Shown here piece after piece: positions 17,609 to 25,543 of a stretch of DNA of 64,000 nt. Under the pieces are notes generated by a model, which saw nothing but the letters and a program-made list of their open reading frames with translations, had not been told where the DNA came from and made no database searches. Positions within the stretch are counted from its first letter, which is position 1. Every line of letters starts with the position of its first letter. Origin of the DNA: HKCCE3408 sp039183205 (GTDB taxonomy: Bacteria; Pseudomonadota; Alphaproteobacteria; Rhodobacterales; Rhodobacteraceae); the NCBI GenBank assembly GCA_039183205.1, contig JBCDBR010000002.1, positions 1-64,000 of the forward strand, written 5' to 3'. Made by a program: the position numbers and the translations under genes.

Positions 17609-18441
17609 TAGCTCAGCCAGCGCTTGCGCCGGCGATAAGACCGCACATCGCGGAACGACTTGCGGCCGTCTTCCGACATGCCGAGATAGAATTCCTTCAC
17701 ATCCGGATTTTCGCGAAGATCATCGGCCGCGCCATCCATCACGACCCGGCCGCTTTCCAGGATATAGCCGTAATGGGCAAAGCGCAGCGCCACATTGGTG
17801 TTCTGTTCGGCCAAAAGAAAGCTCACGCCTTCCTTTTCATTGAGGTCCTTCACGATCGCGAAAATTTCTTCGACAAGCTGTGGCGCGAGCCCCATTGACG
17901 GTTCATCCAGCAAGATCGTCTCTGGCCGGGACATTAGCGCACGGCCGATCGCTGTCATCTGCTGCTCGCCGCCGGAAGTATAGCCCGCCTGGCTTTTGCG
18001 ACGTTCTTTGAGCCTTGGGAAATAAGTGTAGACCAACTCGAGATCGGCATCGATCTGGCCGCGGTCTTTTCGTGTATAAGACCCTGTCAGTAGATTTTCT
18101 TCGACCGTTAGATGCTCAAAGCAATGACGTCCCTCCATCACCTGGATTACACCGCGTTCCACCAAATCCGCCGGGTTCAAATCCTGCACCCGCTCCCCGC
18201 GATAGGTGATCGAACCCTTGGTGACCTCCCCGCGCTCGGAATGCAAAAGGTTCGAGATCGCTTTCAAGGTCGTGGTCTTGCCCGCACCATTGCCGCCCAG
18301 CAATGCGGTGATCCCACCTTTGGGCACGCGCAACGACACGCCTTTGAGCACCAGGATCACATGATTATAGATCACCTCGATATTGGTCACATCGAGAAGC
18401 GTTTCGGCTTCTACCGCACTCTCGGTCTGATGATCCAGCAT
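17608..18441 (-). CDS. livF: LivF-type ABC transporter ATPase
   Basis: 277 residues, cytoplasmic nucleotide-binding subunit of a LIV/HAAT importer. Walker A GGNGAGKTT, signature SGGEQQ (degenerate SGGEQQMTAIG), Walker B ILLDEPSMGLAP, H-loop replaced by a glutamine-type LLAEQNTN as usual for LivF. The substrate is unlikely to be only branched-chain amino acids, since the operon also contains two acyl-CoA-ligase-like genes. It follows livK after a 120-base gap that holds a hairpin element. Confidence 0.93.
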   Translation of the reverse strand: MLDHQTESAVEAETLLDVTNIEVIYNHVILVLKGVSLRVPKGGITALLGGNGAGKTTTLKAISNLLHSERGEVTKGSITYRGERVQDLNPADLVERGVIQVMEGRHCFEHLTVEENLLTGSYTRKDRGQIDADLELVYTYFPRLKERRKSQAGYTSGGEQQMTAIGRALMSRPETILLDEPSMGLAPQLVEEIFAIVKDLNEKEGVSFLLAEQNTNVALRFAHYGYILESGRVVMDGAADDLRENPDVKEFYLGMSEDGRKSFRDVRSYRRRKRWLS

Positions 18442-18510
18442 GGCCCTCGTCGCTCCGCTGCAAAAGACCGCGCGTTGCCGTCAAGAAGCAAACGCACCTG
18501 TCTTCCAAAT

Positions 18511-18554
18511 CCCCAAAATACTCAAATGCGGCGGCAGCCCCGAAGAGCCGCCGC
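18511..18554 (-). terminator. intra-operon hairpin plus TTTGAGTATTTT tail (attenuator-like)
   Basis: Read on the minus strand, GCGGCGGC pairs perfectly with GCCGCCGC (18547-18554 and 18528-18535) over an 11-base loop, and is followed by ATTTGAGTATTTTGGGG. It starts ten bases after the livK stop and precedes livF. I recall the GAGTATTTT tail behind hairpins as common in Rhodobacterales genomes. It probably terminates part of the transcripts or protects the livK message, giving more binding protein than ATPase. Confidence 0.65.
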
Positions 18555-18564
18555 CCGCCGTGAC

Positions 18565-19854
18565 TTAGCTTTCGTTGCAGTTCCGCGGCTCGATGCCGGC
18601 TTCTGCGGCATAAGCCGCGGCGTCAGCTTCGATCAGTGGCTGGGTCACACTATCATCGGGCGCGATGAAGTCGGTGAGTGTGTTCCAGACCTGGGCGTCG
18701 GCATCCCATTCTTGAATGCGTCCCAGACCAGGGCCACCATGGTTTGCGCAGCTGACGGCAAAGGCAGGTCCAACGCCCGACATGCCAAGCTCTTCCATCC
18801 GGCCCTCAGTGATGTCGAGTGCTTCCATGCCATCGCGCATCATTGCGGGTGTAATGTCGCTGACGCCGTGGATCTCTTGTGCCGTGCGGGCGGCTTCAGC
18901 CGTCAGCATCGCGGCATACATGCCACGAATGTAGAGAACCGTGCCCAAATTCGCGCCATCTCCTGCCGCCAAACCTGCATCGATCACATGTTCCTGGATG
19001 TCATCCAACACCGGCAGTTCACCCACGCCGTTCATGTTGAGCGAACGGTACCCGTCGGCATCCGCACCGGCAGGCAGCACGTCAGGCTCAGCTCCGGCCC
19101 ACCAGTTGCCGATGAAGTTGTTCATGTCGAAGCGGATGTTGGCGGCTTCTTGGATCGCAACCTGGTTCATCACGCCCCAGCCCCACATCAGAATATAATC
19201 CGGCTGTTCGCGTCGGATCGTTAGCCACTGGTTGCCTTGTTCCTGACCGGGGAAGTCCACAGCAAGCAGCAAAAGCTCAAAACCGTGCTGTTCGGCCAAT
19301 TGCTCGAGCGTTGGGATGGGTTCACGGCCATAAGCGGCATTCAAGTGCAACAGCGCGACTTGCTGCCCTTCGAGCGAGCCGTCCTCTTCCTCGGACAGCA
19401 AGAAGTTGATCATAACCGAGGCCGAATCCCAGTAATTTCCGGGATAATTGAAGACCCACTCGAACACATCACCTGCAGCGGCCGAAGTCCGGCCATAGCC
19501 CATTGTATGAAGCGGGATACCATCCGCAGATGCGCGTGGAATGAGCTGGTATGTGATACCTGTGGACAGTGGCTGATAGACCAATGCGCCTTCGCCTTTG
19601 GTCGATTCGTAACAGTCCACGCCACGTTCGGTGTCGTAAGCCGTTTCGCAGGTGACGATGCGGATTTCCTCACCGCCAACGCCGCCATCACGTTCGTTCA
19701 AAAGCGTCAGGTAATCTTGAAATCCGTCCGAAAACGGAATGCCACCCGCCGCAAAGGCACCGGTCCGGTAGTGCAGGTCCGGTATGACCAGATCGGCCAT
19801 CGCGGGGCCAGCCGCCATTAGGCTTGCAGCAGCCAGCGTCAGAAGTTTCCTCAT
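18565..19854 (-). CDS. livK: LIV-type ABC transporter substrate-binding protein
   Basis: 429 residues. Sec signal peptide (MRKLLTLAAASLMAAGPAMA) followed by a periplasmic type I binding fold: HYRTGAFAAGGIPFSDGFQDYL (first lobe), YLTLLNERDGGVGG, and the mid-domain QVALLHLNAAYGREPI and DYILMWGWGVMNQ. Longer than the amino-acid-binding LivK of E. coli (about 370), in keeping with HAAT proteins that bind aromatic or aliphatic acids. A strong GGGAGGAAC ribosome site precedes the ATG. It sits between livM and the hairpin that precedes livF. Confidence 0.92.
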   Translation of the reverse strand: MRKLLTLAAASLMAAGPAMADLVIPDLHYRTGAFAAGGIPFSDGFQDYLTLLNERDGGVGGEEIRIVTCETAYDTERGVDCYESTKGEGALVYQPLSTGITYQLIPRASADGIPLHTMGYGRTSAAAGDVFEWVFNYPGNYWDSASVMINFLLSEEEDGSLEGQQVALLHLNAAYGREPIPTLEQLAEQHGFELLLLAVDFPGQEQGNQWLTIRREQPDYILMWGWGVMNQVAIQEAANIRFDMNNFIGNWWAGAEPDVLPAGADADGYRSLNMNGVGELPVLDDIQEHVIDAGLAAGDGANLGTVLYIRGMYAAMLTAEAARTAQEIHGVSDITPAMMRDGMEALDITEGRMEELGMSGVGPAFAVSCANHGGPGLGRIQEWDADAQVWNTLTDFIAPDDSVTQPLIEADAAAYAAEAGIEPRNCNES

Positions 19855-19906
19855 CGGTAGTTCCTCCCTATTTGTCCGATGTCATCTGTTCGTTGCGTTC
19901 ATCCGC

Positions 19907-20992
19907 TCAATGCGGGAACGGCCAAAGGCGAAGTTTCTCTTTTACAACCGACCACAGCCGAGCAAGGCCATGGGGCTCGAGGATTAGGAACATCATGATC
20001 AGGGCGCCAACGACCACAAATTCCAAATGCCGGGACAATGCCGGGTCCCAGCCAAGTCCGCCGGTCAGGATGTTTTTCAGAATGACCGGAAACAGCACCA
20101 TGAACGCCGCACCGACAAAGCTCCCAAAAATCGAGCCCAAACCGCCGATGATGATCATGAACAGCACCAAAAAGCTCTTGTTGATGCCAAAGGAGGCCAC
20201 GACCTCAATGGCACCGAGATAGATGGTAAAGAACAGCGCCCCTGCCACGCCGACGTAAAAGGAACTGACGGCAAAGGCCGACAGCTTGGCCTTGAGCGGA
20301 TTGACGCCAATAATCTCGGCGGCGATGTCCATGTCTCGAATGGCCATCCATTGCCGCCCGATTGACCCGCGGGTCAGGTTCCGCGCAATCCATGCCAATA
20401 CAAAGACAAAGGCCAGGCAAAAGAGGTATTTCACCGACGCATCCGCATTTGCACCGGTCAGCGGTATGTCGATCCCGTAAAAAACCGGCCGCTCTGGCGC
20501 ACTGATCTGGCCAGACGCTGAATAGTTGAAGAACCACGGAACCCGATTAAAGAGCCATACAAGGAAGAATTGCGCGGCAAGAGTAGCGACCGCCAGATAG
20601 AACCCTTTGATGCGCAATGACGGAAGTCCAAAGGCAACTCCGACCATCGCCGTCATCAGACCCGATAGGATCGTGATCGTGATCATGTCGAGCCCCGGAA
20701 AAGCCGTCATCAACTTGTAGGACGTGAACGCGCCTACCGCCATGAACCCGCCTGTGCCCAAAGACACCTGCCCGCAATAACCTGTCAGAATGTTCAGCCC
20801 GATGGCCGCAATCGCATAGATCAAAAACGGCAGAAGGATCGCGTTTGCCCAATAATCAGTAATGAAGAACGGGACCACAGCCACCGCAATCGCTGCGACC
20901 ATATAATAAGAGTAGCGATCCAGAGTGATCGGAAATGTCTGATTATCCTGCGCATAGGACGTCTTGAAGTCTCCCGCCTCACGATAAAACAT
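19907..20992 (-). CDS. livM: LivM-type ABC transporter permease
   Basis: 361 residues, roughly ten hydrophobic segments. Conserved LivM motifs are GYCGQVSLGTGGFMAVGAF, FGLPSLRIKGFYLAVATLAA and the cytoplasmic EAA-like GVNPLKAKLSAFAVSSFYVGVAGAL. With LivH it forms the channel of the importer. Its start lies five bases after the stop of the small membrane-protein gene, whose last codons contain the GGGGAG ribosome site, so it is translationally coupled. Confidence 0.95.
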   Translation of the reverse strand: MFYREAGDFKTSYAQDNQTFPITLDRYSYYMVAAIAVAVVPFFITDYWANAILLPFLIYAIAAIGLNILTGYCGQVSLGTGGFMAVGAFTSYKLMTAFPGLDMITITILSGLMTAMVGVAFGLPSLRIKGFYLAVATLAAQFFLVWLFNRVPWFFNYSASGQISAPERPVFYGIDIPLTGANADASVKYLFCLAFVFVLAWIARNLTRGSIGRQWMAIRDMDIAAEIIGVNPLKAKLSAFAVSSFYVGVAGALFFTIYLGAIEVVASFGINKSFLVLFMIIIGGLGSIFGSFVGAAFMVLFPVILKNILTGGLGWDPALSRHLEFVVVGALIMMFLILEPHGLARLWSVVKEKLRLWPFPH

Positions 20993-20997
20993 AGCGG

Positions 20998-21318
20998 CTA
21001 CTCCCCTTTCCCAGGACGCAACGAGTTTAGTTCTTCGAGGATGACACGTTGCCGAAGGTCAAGCCTCCGCAGATACTGGACGCTAACTGCCAGCATCAGC
21101 AAAACTGCTGCATTGACAAAGTGGATGGGCGAGGCCTCATCAATGAGGCCAAACACCAACCCAACCCACTCCACAATCGCACGTACGAAAACGAGCACGG
21201 CTCCAAGACTCGAAAGAAATACGACCGTTTGGACCAGCCAGCCAATCCATCCTCGGTCGAGGAAGTCCGGATTGTCCAATTCGATTTCAAGACTGCGCTT
21301 TGCCCGGGCCATGCTCAC
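20998..21318 (-). CDS. Small two-helix membrane protein embedded in the LIV operon
   Basis: 106 residues from a GTG at 21318 (or 104 from the ATG at 21312). A charged N-terminus (ARAKRSLEIELDNPDF) is followed by a long hydrophobic stretch at about residues 24-60, a second helix near 66-82 (HFVNAAVLLMLAVSVQYL) and a charged tail with RQRVILEELNSL. I recognise no family. The start overlaps the livH stop (GTGA) and the stop abuts livM, so it is made together with both permease subunits. It may be an accessory or assembly subunit of the importer. Confidence 0.8.
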   Translation of the reverse strand: MSMARAKRSLEIELDNPDFLDRGWIGWLVQTVVFLSSLGAVLVFVRAIVEWVGLVFGLIDEASPIHFVNAAVLLMLAVSVQYLRRLDLRQRVILEELNSLRPGKGE

Positions 21319-22328
21319 ACCCTCTCAATGATCTTTTCGCCGAAAAGGCCCTGCGGTCGGAACACCAGGAACATCAGCGCCAGAACATAAGCAAACCAGT
21401 TTTCCGTGGCCGAAAAGGTGAAGCCAAAGATCGCGCCGCCCAGATCGGACGAGGATACAAAGAACTCAAAGAGCGCCTCGCCCATCCCGATAATTAGGCC
21501 GCCGATGATCGCCCCGGGGATCGACGTAAAGCCCCCGAGCATCAACACAGGCAGAGCTTTGAGCGCGATCAGCGACAACGAGAACTGCACACCGGATTTC
21601 GACCCCCACATGATGCCGGCAACCAGTGCGACGATGCCCGCAAGGCTCCAGACAAGGATCCAAACGTAGTTGAGCGAGATACCAACGCTCAAAGCGGCTT
21701 GGTGGTCATCGGCCACAGCCCGCATCGCGCGACCTTGTTTGGTGTATTGCGAAAAGGCGATCAGTACAGCGACGAGAATTGCCGCTATGATCGCTGCGGC
21801 AATGTCGAGATTGTCGATAAAGAAGCCGTAGCCAAAGGCGTTGAACGTTCCAATATCGATGGCCTCGTTAATGCCTTGGGGCAGTCCGACATCGAGGTTA
21901 CGGATCTCCGACCCCCACATCAAATCGCTCACACCTTCCAGGAAATAGGCGAGCCCAATCGTGGCCATGAACAGAATAATCGGCTCCTGACCCACGAGAT
22001 ATCGAAAGACGTACTTTTGTACAAAAAGCGCAAATCCGATCATCACCACCACGGTCAAAAGTATCGCTAAGACCGCCGGCACTTCAAAGCCAAACTCGTG
22101 GATATGGGTGCCAAGAATTGCGTTGATCAGGTGGCTGAATGGCACCCGACCCTCCTGGATGCCGACCAGGGTCATCGCCGCAAAAAGCGCCATGACCCCT
22201 TGGGCATAATTGAAAATGCCACTCGCCTTGTAGATCAGCACAAAGCCAAGCGCGACCAGCGCATACATCACCCCGGTCATCAGACCGTTGAGCATGACCT
22301 CCATGCCAAAAAGGATTTGATCAGGCAT
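21315..22328 (-). CDS. livH: LivH-type ABC transporter permease
   Basis: 337 residues, about eight transmembrane segments. N-terminal LNGLMTGVMYALVALGFVLIYKASGIFNYAQG is the hallmark of LivH; the loop QYTKQGRAMRAVADDHQAALSVGI carries the EAA-like motif that contacts the ATPase. It pairs with LivM. Its ATG lies inside the last codons of the 73-residue ORF (ATGCCTGA, eight-base overlap) and its stop overlaps the next small gene. Confidence 0.95.
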   Translation of the reverse strand: MPDQILFGMEVMLNGLMTGVMYALVALGFVLIYKASGIFNYAQGVMALFAAMTLVGIQEGRVPFSHLINAILGTHIHEFGFEVPAVLAILLTVVVMIGFALFVQKYVFRYLVGQEPIILFMATIGLAYFLEGVSDLMWGSEIRNLDVGLPQGINEAIDIGTFNAFGYGFFIDNLDIAAAIIAAILVAVLIAFSQYTKQGRAMRAVADDHQAALSVGISLNYVWILVWSLAGIVALVAGIMWGSKSGVQFSLSLIALKALPVLMLGGFTSIPGAIIGGLIIGMGEALFEFFVSSSDLGGAIFGFTFSATENWFAYVLALMFLVFRPQGLFGEKIIERV

Positions 22329-22542
22329 GTTTTACTCCCTGTTCGATCACCGGTCTGATGGATAACGGCCACGCAAATTTGGTGCCTTCGGCAAAACAGG
22401 TGGGATGTTGAGTGCTCGGCGGAGCGTAAAACGTGATCGGCACCGCACGCGAAAGCGCAGTGATCGGCGCACCATCTCTGAGCCCGAAAAATATCGGAAA
22501 TATTCCGAAGACATCCCGCAGATATCTGCCCCAATCAGTCAT
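22321..22542 (-). CDS. Unknown 73-residue protein overlapped on both sides by livG and livH
   Basis: MTDWGRYLRDVFGIFPIFF start, a Pro/Ser-rich centre (VPITFYAPPSTQHPT), an isolated Cys and the end PLSIRPVIEQGV. No transmembrane helix of full length, no signal peptide, no family that I recognise. Evidence that it is real: its ATG overlaps the livG stop by eight bases and its stop overlaps the livH start by eight bases, so it fills exactly the gap between two co-transcribed genes in the same direction. It may be a small accessory factor of the transporter/ligase system. Confidence 0.65.
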   Translation of the reverse strand: MTDWGRYLRDVFGIFPIFFGLRDGAPITALSRAVPITFYAPPSTQHPTCFAEGTKFAWPLSIRPVIEQGVKHA

Positions 22543-23347
22543 GTGAAACCCCCAGATACGCGTCGATCACTTCCTGATTGCCGCGCACCTCATCCGGCGT
22601 CCCATCCCCAATCTTGCGCCCGTAATCCATGACAACCACGCGGTCGGAAAGGTCCATCACCACGCCCATATCGTGCTCGATCAATACAATGGTGGTGCCA
22701 AATTCATCATTCACATCGAGGACAAAGCGGGACATGTCCTCCTTTTCTTCGACGTTCATTCCCGCCATCGGTTCGTCCAGCAGCAGGATCTTCGGCTCCG
22801 CGACCAACGCGCGGGCGAGTTCCACACGTTTCTTCAAACCATAAGGCAGCCGCCCGACAGGTGTCTTCCGGATCGACTGAATCTCAAGAAAATCGATGAC
22901 TTCTTCGGCTTTTTCGCGGTTCGCGACCTCTTCGCGTTCAGCCTTGCCCCACCAGAGAAGTTGGTCAATAAAGCTTGCTTTCATGTGGTTCAAACGACCA
23001 GTCATGATGTTGTCCAGAACACTCATGCCATCAAAGAGCGCGATATTTTGGAATGTTCGTGCGATGCCTTGGCGGGCAATTTGGTAGGGCTTCATCGGTC
23101 GTCGCTTTTCGCCGTGGAACCAGACCTCGCCCTCCTGAGGATGGTAGAACCCAGAAATCACGTTAAGCATCGACGATTTTCCAGCACCGTTGGGACCAAT
23201 AATCGCGCGGATTTCCCCCTCCCGAATATCAAACGAGATATCCTTGATGGCCACCACACCGCCAAAGCGCAGCGTAATGTTGCGCATCTCCATCACCGTC
23301 CCGCCAATGGTGCGACCGTCTGCCATTACGGATTGATCAAGCATCAA
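22535..23347 (-). CDS. livG: LivG-type ABC transporter ATPase
   Basis: 270 residues. Walker A GPNGAGKSS, Walker B ILLDEPMAGMN, H-loop VLIEHDMG. In place of the canonical LSGGQ signature it reads LPYGLKKRVELARAL, the known LivG variant. The internal FIDQLLWWGKAEREE insertion is typical of LivG proteins in CoA-ligase-linked LIV operons. It is followed by the 73-residue ORF with an eight-base overlap and preceded by the acyl-CoA ligase after 54 bases. Confidence 0.94.
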   Translation of the reverse strand: MMLDQSVMADGRTIGGTVMEMRNITLRFGGVVAIKDISFDIREGEIRAIIGPNGAGKSSMLNVISGFYHPQEGEVWFHGEKRRPMKPYQIARQGIARTFQNIALFDGMSVLDNIMTGRLNHMKASFIDQLLWWGKAEREEVANREKAEEVIDFLEIQSIRKTPVGRLPYGLKKRVELARALVAEPKILLLDEPMAGMNVEEKEDMSRFVLDVNDEFGTTIVLIEHDMGVVMDLSDRVVVMDYGRKIGDGTPDEVRGNQEVIDAYLGVSHD

Positions 23348-23401
23348 GGGATCTCCCGAAGTTAGATCGGGAACAGCAAAAGACGTTGATGCAAAAGACC
23401 A

Positions 23402-25393
23402 TCATTCCGCAGCCTCCCGCAATGGCACGACAGGTTCGCCGGACGCGGCATCCCTAATCTCCAGCGTGGCCGATATTTTACCTTTGCGCCCGTCCTCGTA
23501 GGTCACCTCTGTTTCGGTAAACACCTCGGTTGAACCATCATAAAGCGCCTCGATAAGATCGCCGTATTTCTGCTCAATGATCCGGCGCCGCACTTTCCGT
23601 GTCCGTGTCAGCTCGCCATCATCGGCATCAAGCTCTTTGTGCAAAACCAGGAACCGATGTATTTGGCACCCCGACAACATTTCATCGCTGGCCAGCGACC
23701 GGTTCACCTCCTCGACATGGCTTTTCATCGCCGCAAGAACGTCCGGATGTCCCGCCAATTCCTGATAGGATGCATAAGCGATATTGTTGCGCTCCGCCCA
23801 ATTCCCGACCGCGGTGAGATCGATATTCAGAAAGGCGACGCAATGGTCCTTTCCATTCCCGAAAACAACGCTTTCAAGAATATTCGGGAAGAACTTCAGC
23901 TTGTTTTCCACGTATTTCGGCGCGAAAAGCGCGCCTGAGGCCATCTTGCCCACGTCTTTTGCCCGGTCGATGATCCGGAGGTGACCGCTCTCAGGCTCGA
24001 TGAAGCCGGCATCACCGGTGGCGACCCAATTGTCGGCATCCTTCGTTGACGCCGTGCTTTCAGGATCCTTGTAATATTCGACGAAAACGCCTGGACTTCG
24101 GTAATGGACCTCACCGTCGTCGTCGATGCGAATCTCTACACCCGGCGTTGGCGTGCCGACCGTATCGGCACGAACCTCGTTGTCTTTTTGCTGGGTGATG
24201 AAAACGCTGGCCTCTGTTTGACCGTAGAGCTGCTTTAAATTGATCCCGAGCGAGCGCCAAAATTCAAAGATCTCCGGTCCGATGGCCTCGCCCGCGGTAT
24301 ACGCGATGCGCACGTTGGTCATGCCAGAGCGGCTTCGGAGCGGCCCGTAGATGATCACTTGGCCGATGCCATATGCAAATCGGTCCAACGCAGCGACGGG
24401 CTTTCCATCCAAAAGCTGCGGACCGACGCGTTTGGCCAGACCCATGAACCGATCGAACAACCATTTTTTCAGCCGTCCCGCATCTTCCATGCGGATCAGC
24501 AACGCGGTGATGCGCTCTTCGAAATACCGCGGCGGTGCGAAAAAATAAGTCGGCCCAATCTCGTGCAGGTTCTCATACATCGTGTCCGGGCGTTCCGGGC
24601 AATTGACGCAGAAGCCTGTGCAATAGGCCTGACCTATGGAAAAAATGAAATCGCCGACCCATGCTAGTGGGAGATAGGCCAATACTTCATCATGTGCTCC
24701 AAGGCCTTCAAATTCCGCAGCATTCTTAGATGTTTCGATAATGTTCCGGTTTGACAGCACAACGCCTTTGGGTTTGCCGGTCGTGCCAGATGTATAAAGC
24801 ATCACGCATGTACTGTCCGCGTGCAGAGCGCTCTCTCGTCGGTCCAATTCAGCCATAAGGCGATCTCTGGCAGCGCGTCCTTCACCTTGAACATCGGCCA
24901 GGCTATGCAGACGTTCGTGGTCGTACTTTCGAAGACCACGCGGGTCCTGATAGATCATGTGTTCGATCGCGCCGACGCGGTCTTCGATTTCTAGCACTTT
25001 GTCGACTTGCTCTTGATCCCCCGCGATCACGAATCGTGCGCCGCAATGCTCCAAGACATATGCCATCTCTTCGGCGACTGAATCCTGGTAGATCGGGACC
25101 GGAACCGCGCCGGTCTTTTGGACCGCAACAATTGACCAATAAAGCGCCGGCCGATTCCGTCCGATAATGGCAACGTGATCTCCGGTCGCAATTCCAAGCG
25201 CCAAAAGCCCCAAAGCGATTGCCTCGATTTCTTCGGCGCTCTCGCTCCAGGTCCAAGCCTGCCAGATGCCAAACTCCTTCTCGCGGTAGGCTGCCTTTGT
25301 TGGAAACGCAGCCGCGTTACGCGCGAGCAAGGCCGGAATGGACGCAAACGCGTCTCCAGTCATCGTCGTCAAGATATCCTCCCTGGCCGACAT
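23402..25393 (-). CDS. Long-chain acyl-CoA synthetase-like AMP-dependent ligase
   Basis: 663 residues, first gene of the LIV operon. ANL-superfamily motifs are complete: A3 P-loop LYTSGTTGKPKG, A5 YGQTEASVFIT, A7 WVATGDAGF, A8 LRIIDRAKDVGKMASG and the C-terminal lysine region LTRTRKVRRR. Activates a carboxylic acid to its CoA thioester via acyl-AMP. The family is the long-chain type, but members linked to LIV transporters often handle branched, aromatic or medium-chain acids; the substrate is open. I placed the start at 25393 (MSAREDILTTM), 151 codons inside the open frame, behind AAAAGGAC; upstream sequence is non-coding and belongs to the divergent kinase. An ATG at 25363 is an alternative. 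Confidence 0.92.
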   Translation of the reverse strand: MSAREDILTTMTGDAFASIPALLARNAAAFPTKAAYREKEFGIWQAWTWSESAEEIEAIALGLLALGIATGDHVAIIGRNRPALYWSIVAVQKTGAVPVPIYQDSVAEEMAYVLEHCGARFVIAGDQEQVDKVLEIEDRVGAIEHMIYQDPRGLRKYDHERLHSLADVQGEGRAARDRLMAELDRRESALHADSTCVMLYTSGTTGKPKGVVLSNRNIIETSKNAAEFEGLGAHDEVLAYLPLAWVGDFIFSIGQAYCTGFCVNCPERPDTMYENLHEIGPTYFFAPPRYFEERITALLIRMEDAGRLKKWLFDRFMGLAKRVGPQLLDGKPVAALDRFAYGIGQVIIYGPLRSRSGMTNVRIAYTAGEAIGPEIFEFWRSLGINLKQLYGQTEASVFITQQKDNEVRADTVGTPTPGVEIRIDDDGEVHYRSPGVFVEYYKDPESTASTKDADNWVATGDAGFIEPESGHLRIIDRAKDVGKMASGALFAPKYVENKLKFFPNILESVVFGNGKDHCVAFLNIDLTAVGNWAERNNIAYASYQELAGHPDVLAAMKSHVEEVNRSLASDEMLSGCQIHRFLVLHKELDADDGELTRTRKVRRRIIEQKYGDLIEALYDGSTEVFTETEVTYEDGRKGKISATLEIRDAASGEPVVPLREAAE

Positions 25394-25543
25394 CGCCGCC
25401 GGCGTCCTTTTGGACAAGTATAGAGAGTACGCAAAGTATTTCAGGATTTTTTCGAGATTGTTACGAATTCTAACAAAGCCGCGCTCTCTTGACCCCGGCA
25501 ACGTTGAATGCTGCGATGCAGTCCCACAGTGACGGACAAAACA

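Noticed and set aside
16154..17611. 485-codon plus-strand ORF opposite the oxidoreductase and PaaK-like genes
   Set aside because: Composition (rich in R, H, P, Q) and lack of any motif are typical of the antisense frame of a GC-rich gene; the minus-strand genes have clear domains.
18112..19224. 370-codon plus-strand ORF opposite livF/livK
   Set aside because: Antisense shadow; crosses the intergenic hairpin and has no ribosome site or family features.
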